Source of the DNA: Candidatus Sedimenticola endophacoides
GTDB taxonomy: Bacteria > Pseudomonadota > Gammaproteobacteria > Chromatiales > Chromatiaceae
Reading direction: 5' to 3'
Assembly: GCA_003062205.1 (NCBI GenBank)
Contig: PQCP01000124.1
Location: 1-37,625, forward strand
Length of the DNA: 37,625 nucleotides
Within the stretch, counting starts at the first letter, position 1. Every line of letters begins with the position of its first letter. The translations under genes were made by a program, and so were the position numbers. The notes under the pieces are model-generated. The model did no database searches and was not told the origin of the DNA. It saw only the letters and a list, made by a program, of their open reading frames with translations. Of this stretch, positions 32,721-37,625 are shown in pieces.

Positions 32721-34054
32721 CCGGCCACTCCATCCATCTCCGGCTGGTACTGGCCGCGAGCCTGGTTCTCGCGGCCTTTTTGGGTCTTGGTGGACTGGCC
32801 CTCGACAAGGCGTACCGCGAGAGTGGGGAGGCGGCGCTCAGGGAACGGCTGCTGGGTTATGTGTACGCCCTGCTGGCGGCCGCCGAGGAGGATGGTCAGG
32901 GGCGGCTGACACTGCCCGTGGCGCTGCCCGATCCCCGTTTTTCCAACCCCGATTCGGGCCTCTACGCCGAGGTCGGCGGCGCCGATGGCCGTGTTGTGTG
33001 GCGCTCCCCCTCGCTGCTCGGGCGCACCTACGGCCAACGCCGCCAGGTGGCGGCTGGCGTGCGTGATTACCTTCGATACGAGGATTCCGGCGGTAGTTTC
33101 AATGTACTCAACTTCGGGGTGGTGTGGGAGGATCGCAGCGGCGCCGGTCTGGCCTACACCCTGTCGGTATCGGAGGACGCGCGGCCGCTGGAGCGGGAAA
33201 TCGCTGCCTTCAGGACCAGCCTGCTGATCTGGCTGGGGGGCGCCTCTCTGCTGCTGCTGATCGCCCAGGGGGTGGTGTTGCGCTGGGGGTTGCGGCCGCT
33301 GCGCGAGGTGGCTGACGACATCCAGCAGGTGGAGCGGGGTGCCCGGGACTATCTGGCGGGGCGTTACCCGCGGGAGCTGAGCGTCCTCACCCGGCGCATC
33401 AACTCCCTGATTCACAGCGCCCGTGCCAGCCGTGACCGCTACCGACACAGCATGGATGATCTGGCCCACAGCCTGAAGACGCCCCTGGCGGTGCTGCGCG
33501 GGGCGGTGGAGCGTGAGAGCGGGGAGGCGCTGCGCGGGCTCATTCGAGAGCAGGTGCCGCGCATGGACGACATCGTCCAGTACCAGCTCAAGCGTGCCGC
33601 GGCGGCCGGTGTCGGCGCCCTGTCCGGTCCGGTCCCGGTGGGTGCGGTGGTGCGGCGCCTGTGCGCCTCCCTGGAGAAGGTGTACCGTGAGAAGGGGGTG
33701 GTGTGTGAACGCGCCGTCGACGAGGGGTTGTTGTTTCAGGGTGATGAGGGGGATCTGTTCGAGCTGCTCGGCAACCTGATCGACAACGCCTTCAAATACG
33801 GCCGGTCACGGGTCCGGATCCGTGCTGGGGCGCTGGAGGGCGGCATTCGCATCACAATCGAGGATGACGGCCCAGGCATCGCCCCCGATGAGCGGGTGGC
33901 GGTGCTGCGCCGTGGCGTACGCTTCGATCAACGGACCGCCGGCCAGGGGATCGGCCTTAGTGTTGCCGATGATATCGCCCGGCTCTATCAGGGACGGATT
34001 GCAATCGGTGCCAGTGACCTGGGTGGGGTGGCGGTGGCGGTGGATCTGTCCTGA
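32717..34054 (+). CDS. PhoQ-like sensor histidine kinase
   Basis: 445 residues from a TTG at 32717 that overlaps the regulator stop. It has a first membrane helix (~8-28), a periplasmic sensor of about 135 residues, a second helix (~165-190, LLIWLGGASLLLLIAQGVVL), a HAMP-like linker, an H-box DDLAHSLKTPLAVLRG (His ~250), an N-box GNLIDNAFKYG (~351), and G-boxes DDGPGIAPDE (~383) and GQGIGLSVADDIA (~409). The H-box in the form AHSLKTPL is typical of PhoQ relatives. The periplasmic domain does not show an obvious acidic cluster like that of E. coli PhoQ, so the signal is unknown. Confidence 0.93.
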   Translation: MTGHSIHLRLVLAASLVLAAFLGLGGLALDKAYRESGEAALRERLLGYVYALLAAAEEDGQGRLTLPVALPDPRFSNPDSGLYAEVGGADGRVVWRSPSLLGRTYGQRRQVAAGVRDYLRYEDSGGSFNVLNFGVVWEDRSGAGLAYTLSVSEDARPLEREIAAFRTSLLIWLGGASLLLLIAQGVVLRWGLRPLREVADDIQQVERGARDYLAGRYPRELSVLTRRINSLIHSARASRDRYRHSMDDLAHSLKTPLAVLRGAVERESGEALRGLIREQVPRMDDIVQYQLKRAAAAGVGALSGPVPVGAVVRRLCASLEKVYREKGVVCERAVDEGLLFQGDEGDLFELLGNLIDNAFKYGRSRVRIRAGALEGGIRITIEDDGPGIAPDERVAVLRRGVRFDQRTAGQGIGLSVADDIARLYQGRIAIGASDLGGVAVAVDLS

Positions 34055-34076
34055 GGGCGCATACGCCTTTTCGGGA

Positions 34077-34976
34077 TCACATCCGCTGGCGCAGCAACTG
34101 GATGAACGCTTCTGCCACCGCATTGTCCAGATTGGCCCGGGTGCGCGCGATCCACAGGGTGCGTTTGATGCGCAGCCCCTGTATGCGCACCTGGTAGAGG
34201 CTGCCGGCGCTCAGTGCGTCCTCCACCGCGAAGCGTGGCAGGAAGCTGACGTGGGCACCCCGGTCGAGCATCTCCACAATGGTGTCGGTGGAGCCCACCT
34301 CCATGGTGACCGGCAGATTGGCGATGCCGATGTCGCGCAGCGCCTTGTCGAGAATCAGGCGCATCGACGACTTCTCCTCGCGCAATACATAGCGCAGCCG
34401 CGGCAGGTCGGTCACCGTGATCAGGTCGCTGCCCCACAGCGGGTGTCCGGGTCCGCACACCAGCACCAGTTCATCGTCCAGCCATTTCTGTACCAGGATG
34501 TCGGGGTGGTTGGGCGCCTGCTCCAGCAGTGCCAGATCGGTTAGGCCGGTGGCCAGGTGGGCCTGGATGCGCCGGGTGTAGCCCATGCGGCTCTCGATCC
34601 GGTATTCGGGATGGGCGTCGGAGAAGGCCAGCAGCAGATCCGGCAGCAGGTGTTCGCCGATGGCGAAGGTCACCTCCAGACGCAGGCGGTTTTCGCCCAC
34701 CCGCAGGGAGGCCAGGTCATCGCGCAGCAGGCCGTGGTGGTCAAGGATCAGGCGCGCATAGGCGTAGACCTTTTCGCCCGCGGCGGTGAGCGCCAGTTTG
34801 CGGCCACGGCGCTGCATCATGGGAACGCCGTAGCGCTCGTCGAGGGAGCGCAGGCGCTTGGTCACCGCTGGTTGGCCCATGTGCAGGGCACGGGCCGCCT
34901 CCTCCACTCCGCCGAGCTCCACCACCCCTCGGAGGCAGGTCAGTGATTTCATGTCTGGTAGCGTTTTATATTCCAT
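34077..34976 (-). CDS. LysR-family transcriptional regulator
   Basis: 299 residues. The N-terminal winged helix-turn-helix (LRGVVELGGVEEAARALHMG, QPAVTKRLRSLDE) is followed by a LysR substrate-binding domain from about residue 95 (LRLEVTFAIGEHLLPDLLLAF), complete to the C-terminus. It is transcribed away from the small membrane protein/TSUP operon across a 187-bp gap with palindromes. This is the usual LysR layout for controlling a divergent operon, so the TSUP-Usp genes are its likely target. The start is uncertain: the ATG at 34976 has no clear ribosome site, and a second in-frame ATG lies eight codons later. The effector is unknown. Confidence 0.9.
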   Translation of the reverse strand: MEYKTLPDMKSLTCLRGVVELGGVEEAARALHMGQPAVTKRLRSLDERYGVPMMQRRGRKLALTAAGEKVYAYARLILDHHGLLRDDLASLRVGENRLRLEVTFAIGEHLLPDLLLAFSDAHPEYRIESRMGYTRRIQAHLATGLTDLALLEQAPNHPDILVQKWLDDELVLVCGPGHPLWGSDLITVTDLPRLRYVLREEKSSMRLILDKALRDIGIANLPVTMEVGSTDTIVEMLDRGAHVSFLPRFAVEDALSAGSLYQVRIQGLRIKRTLWIARTRANLDNAVAEAFIQLLRQRM

Positions 34977-34991
34977 ATGGGAATATTATAA

Positions 34992-35022
34992 TTTTTCAAT
35001 TCATTTGAAAACTAGTGTTTTC
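34992..35022. promoter_or_regulatory. Candidate LysR operator in divergent region
   Basis: Two overlapping palindromes, TTTTCAA-N4-TTTGAAAA (34993-35011) and GAAAACTAGTGTTTTC (35007-35022). The first contains TTCAA-N5-TTGAA, compatible with the loose T-N11-A dyad bound by LysR proteins, and it is next to the regulator start in a divergent promoter. Assignment is by position and symmetry only. Confidence 0.4.
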
Positions 35023-35163
35023 AATCCGAGAATGCACCGCTATAGCAGTCCTTTTCAGGAAAGCTATCTTTACGGACCTTTTAGCTTGCCAGCCAATCAC
35101 CATTGGTTGATGGAATGTTATTGCCTGGAGGGCCGTCTCCTTGACCCCAGTTTGGAGGTATCG

Positions 35164-35400
35164 ATGTCAGCGGAACGCAAGCGCGCCACCGTCAGAACCC
35201 TGCGCTACGGTGCGATCAGTCTTTTGCTCTATATCCTGCTCTACCTGTTCAACGTGGAGATCCTTGCCCGCTCCAGGGAGGGGGGGTGGAGTTTCATTCT
35301 CCCGATGGCCATCGCCTTCCTCTTCTCCATTGTGCATGGCGGTTTCACGGGGCAGTTCTGGGAGCTGTTCGGTATCCGGGCCAGGACCACCAAGAAGTAG
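35164..35400 (+). CDS. Small two-helix membrane protein
   Basis: 78 residues starting at 35164 with a clear ribosome site (GGAGG, 6 bp upstream). The N-terminus is basic (MSAERKRATVRTLRYG). It is followed by two hydrophobic segments (AISLLLYILLYLFNVEILA and WSFILPMAIAFLFSIVHGG) and a short basic tail (RARTTKK). It lies 9 bp before the TSUP-Usp gene, so the two are one operon. It is probably a partner or regulator of that transporter. The family is not recognised. Confidence 0.8.
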   Translation: MSAERKRATVRTLRYGAISLLLYILLYLFNVEILARSREGGWSFILPMAIAFLFSIVHGGFTGQFWELFGIRARTTKK

Positions 35401-35409
35401 GAGTAGGGC

Positions 35410-37329
35410 ATGGAAATCAGTTTTATCGACCTCAGCGCCGGCAGTGTACTGCTGCTGTTTGTCATCGGTTTCGTCGGCGGTCTGGTGAGTGGCTTCATCG
35501 GTTCGGGCGGTGCGTTTGTGTTGACCCCGGCCATGATGAACCTGGGGGTGACGGCGATCATGGCCGTGGCCTCCAATATGGCGCATAAATTTCCCAAGGC
35601 GCTGGTCGGCGCCATGAAACGGCATAAATTTGGCCAGGTGGACATCAAGCTCGGGGTGGTGCTGGGCATCTCCGCGGAGGCTGGGGTGCTGTATGGCGCC
35701 GGGGTGCAGGAGACCATCCGCGAAGTGTTCGGCAAGGCGGGCTCTAACCTTTACGTCTCCAGTGTATTCGTGGTGGTGCTGGCGATCGTCGGTGGGTATG
35801 TGCTGCGAGACGCCTACCGGATGCTCCACTCCCAGGATCCGGACCAGGAGGGGAAGACCCGGCTGGCCCAGTGGGTACAGTCGGTGCATATTCCAGGCAC
35901 CATGATGTATTTCAAATCCATCGACACCCGGATTTCGATTCTCTTCACCCTGCCCATCGGCTTTGCCACCGGCATGCTCGCGGCCACCATCGCGGTGGGG
36001 GGGTTCATCGGCGTTCCGGCACTGATGTATGTGCTTGGTGTCCCCGGGCTGGTGGCCTCGGCCACCGAGTTGGTGATCGCCTTCGTGATGGGCATGGGTG
36101 GCACCATCAAATTCGCCTGGGCAGGTTTTGTGGATATCCGGCTGGCCATGATCATCCTTGCCGGTTCTCTGTTTGGCGTGCAACTCGGCGCCATCGGTAC
36201 CACCTACGTCAAACCCTACATGGTGAAGATCGTCATGGGTGTGATCATGCTCCTGGCCCTGCTCAGCCGTGCGGTGGTGATACCCGTCTATCTTTCGGAA
36301 CTGAATCAGATCGAACCGCTGGCACCCTCCACCATCGCGTTGTTGAAGAACCTCAGCTTTGGTCTGTTGCTGTTCGCGCTCGCCGCCGGTGCGACTATCG
36401 TGCTCAAGGCACTGGTCAAGGGGATGCGTGAGCACCACGCCAAGTTGGCCGGGCGGAATGTGTCGCTGCCGGGAACCTTCAGCGCTCCGGACGCGGTGCG
36501 CCAGCTCACACCGGCTGGTGGTATGGAACGGGTGATGCTGGTCACCGACGGCAGCGAGTACAGCGAAGCGGCCTCCCATGAGGCGATCCGCCTGGCCCGC
36601 CGTTGCCAGGCCCAGTTGTTCGCCTTCAGTGTGCTGGCCACCCCGGATTACGAAAGCCCCCTCGGGCAGGGTATGCATGGCCTTGAAAAAAAGGCGACAG
36701 TGGATCGGTTGATGGAGGTGCGGCGGTGGGCCGAGGCGGCTGGCGTGGATTGCGAGATTCTGCTTGGCCATGGTCAGGATCCCTATACCGAGATCGTCGA
36801 TCAGGCCGAGGTGAGCGACATGGATCTCATTGTCATGGGCCGCCGCGAGCGTGGTGATCTAATGCGTCTCATGCTCGGCGGCACCGCCGCCAAAGTGATC
36901 GGCCATGCCCACTGCAATGTACTGGTGGTGCCGGGCGGGGCGCGTATCGATGGCCGCGGCATCGTACTGCCGGTGGACGGTTCGCCCAACAGCGAGGCGG
37001 CCGCGGCCACCGTGGTTGAACTGGTGGGGCGTTGCGCCGCGCCGGTGACGGTAGTCTCGGTGGCGGTGGATGAACGGCTGCTCGACGATACCCGGGCCGA
37101 AGCGGAGCGCATGCGTGATCGGATGGCGCGATCCGGTGTTGAGGTGAGGGTGGAGGTGCGCGTCGGCCATCCCGATGAGGCGATCCTGGCGTGCGTGCGC
37201 GAGCGTGGAGCCGATCTGGTGGTGATGGGCAGTCATGGGCGCACCGGCCTCGATCGGTTGTTGTTGGGCAGCGTCACCGAACGGGTAATCGGACGCTCCG
37301 AGTGCCCGGTCCTGGTGGTTCGGCTTTGA
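35410..37329 (+). CDS. TauE/SafE (TSUP) transporter fused to two UspA domains
   Basis: 639 residues. Residues 1-~345 form a TSUP anion-exporter-like membrane domain with the conserved GFVGGLVSGFIGSGGAFVLT start and a second repeat at TGMLAATIAVGGFIGVPALM. After a linker come two universal stress domains (~372-500 and ~505-639). Each has an ATP-binding-type G-2x-G-9x-G pattern: GRRERGDLMRLMLGGTA in the first and GSHGRTGLDRLLLGSVTERV in the second, the latter canonical. TSUP proteins move sulfite, sulfoacetate or related anions. The fused Usp pair could gate transport by nucleotide binding on the cytoplasmic side. The LysR gene is divergent and a small membrane protein is just upstream. The substrate is not proven. 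Confidence 0.9.
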   Translation: MEISFIDLSAGSVLLLFVIGFVGGLVSGFIGSGGAFVLTPAMMNLGVTAIMAVASNMAHKFPKALVGAMKRHKFGQVDIKLGVVLGISAEAGVLYGAGVQETIREVFGKAGSNLYVSSVFVVVLAIVGGYVLRDAYRMLHSQDPDQEGKTRLAQWVQSVHIPGTMMYFKSIDTRISILFTLPIGFATGMLAATIAVGGFIGVPALMYVLGVPGLVASATELVIAFVMGMGGTIKFAWAGFVDIRLAMIILAGSLFGVQLGAIGTTYVKPYMVKIVMGVIMLLALLSRAVVIPVYLSELNQIEPLAPSTIALLKNLSFGLLLFALAAGATIVLKALVKGMREHHAKLAGRNVSLPGTFSAPDAVRQLTPAGGMERVMLVTDGSEYSEAASHEAIRLARRCQAQLFAFSVLATPDYESPLGQGMHGLEKKATVDRLMEVRRWAEAAGVDCEILLGHGQDPYTEIVDQAEVSDMDLIVMGRRERGDLMRLMLGGTAAKVIGHAHCNVLVVPGGARIDGRGIVLPVDGSPNSEAAAATVVELVGRCAAPVTVVSVAVDERLLDDTRAEAERMRDRMARSGVEVRVEVRVGHPDEAILACVRERGADLVVMGSHGRTGLDRLLLGSVTERVIGRSECPVLVVRL

Positions 37330-37414
37330 GCTGGTGGGGCGGGCATATTTCCCCGTCCCGCGATCTCGGATGCCGGGGCGCCTGGGGGGCGCGATACGCC
37401 GGGCTTGCAACGGG

Positions 37415-37501
37415 TCAGCCGAAGGTCCGTTGCGCGCTTTCCGCGGGGGCGTGCTGGGCCTCTTGCAGGCGGTAGAGCCGGTTGCGGGTGAGGGCCAGTT
37501 C
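37415..37501 (-). pseudogene. Probable 3' end of a gene cut by copy 10
   Basis: A minus-strand frame emerging from the repeat reads ELALTRNRLYRLQEAQ and then HAPAESAQRTFG before a stop at 37415. The short length means the call rests mainly on the pattern that most other insertions here interrupt genes. The family is not recognised, although a terminal helix-turn-helix like LTRNRLYRLQ is possible. Confidence 0.35.
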
Positions 37502-37625
37502 CAAGAGTGTCGCTACCTCGTGAAAGATTTTGGGACATCCCAGTCCCCAAAATCGACTCGCCAACGCGACAGCCGTTACTGCCCCGACCGTCCTGCGCTC
37601 ATCACGACTCCGTCCCGCACATTGC
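37502..37625 (+). mobile_element. 300-bp structured repeat, copy 10 (cut by window end)
   Basis: The first 124 bp match copies 7 and 8 exactly by eye, starting CAAGAGTGTCGC. The remaining part lies outside the window. The left flank is GCCAGTTC, again different from the other insertion sites. Confidence 0.9.

Noticed and set aside
35167..36771. A 534-codon open frame antisense to the small membrane protein and TSUP-Usp gene
   Set aside because: His/Gln/Gly-rich antisense shadow without recognisable domains.

Overview
The window is about 37.6 kb of GC-rich chromosome, apart from an AT-richer stretch at about 1.4-5.5 kb. It looks like a gammaproteobacterium. The evidence is a long HrpA-type DEAH helicase with its C-terminal extension, a PhoP/PhoQ-like two-component pair, a DUF1631/PilZ pair, and an ArsJ-type transporter. 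A single-chain pyruvate:ferredoxin oxidoreductase and a TauE/SafE-Usp fusion would suit an anaerobic or sulfur-metabolising Chromatiales-like lineage or symbiont, but that placement is inference. No rRNA, tRNA or CRISPR array was seen.

Layout. 0.1-1.4 kb: an AAA/DUF4143 ATPase gene broken by a repeat. 1.9-5.0 kb: an AT-richer accessory island with a HipB/HipA-type module between imperfect direct repeats, then a Fic-domain protein behind a palindromic promoter. 5.6-12.3 kb: a flavoprotein/PFOR operon, an auxin-efflux-type carrier, and a periplasmic binding protein truncated by an IS3-type element. 12.3-14.1 kb: IS3 orfA remnant and a 418-bp tandem array. 14.6-19.0 kb: hrpA and a truncated arsJ. 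19.0-21.3 kb: an 816-bp tandem array of transposase debris. 21.4-26.6 kb (minus strand): a glycosyltransferase, PilZ protein, interrupted DUF1631 gene and a small protein. 26.6-30.9 kb (minus strand): an RND pump and its adaptor. 31.1-34.1 kb: two small envelope proteins followed by a response regulator and sensor kinase. 34.1-37.3 kb: a LysR regulator divergent from a small membrane protein and the TSUP-Usp fusion.

The outstanding feature is a 300-bp non-coding repeat present ten times (nine complete, one cut by the window end). The copies look identical, lie in both orientations, and adjoin or interrupt several unrelated genes: ATPase, arsJ, DUF1631, IS3 orfA, an IS1380 fragment and probably a gene at the right edge. 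Copies run from CAAG to TTAGCG, show no target-site duplication, and carry strong hairpins near both ends plus a possible internal pseudoknot. Removing exactly 300 bp rejoins the DUF1631 reading frame. This suggests a recently active, structured, non-autonomous element, perhaps of the single-strand IS200/IS605 or RNA-guided-nuclease-associated kind. No transposase or IscB/TnpB that could mobilise it is in the window. Two tandem arrays, both built from this element plus a piece of flanking DNA, show that it also drives local amplification.
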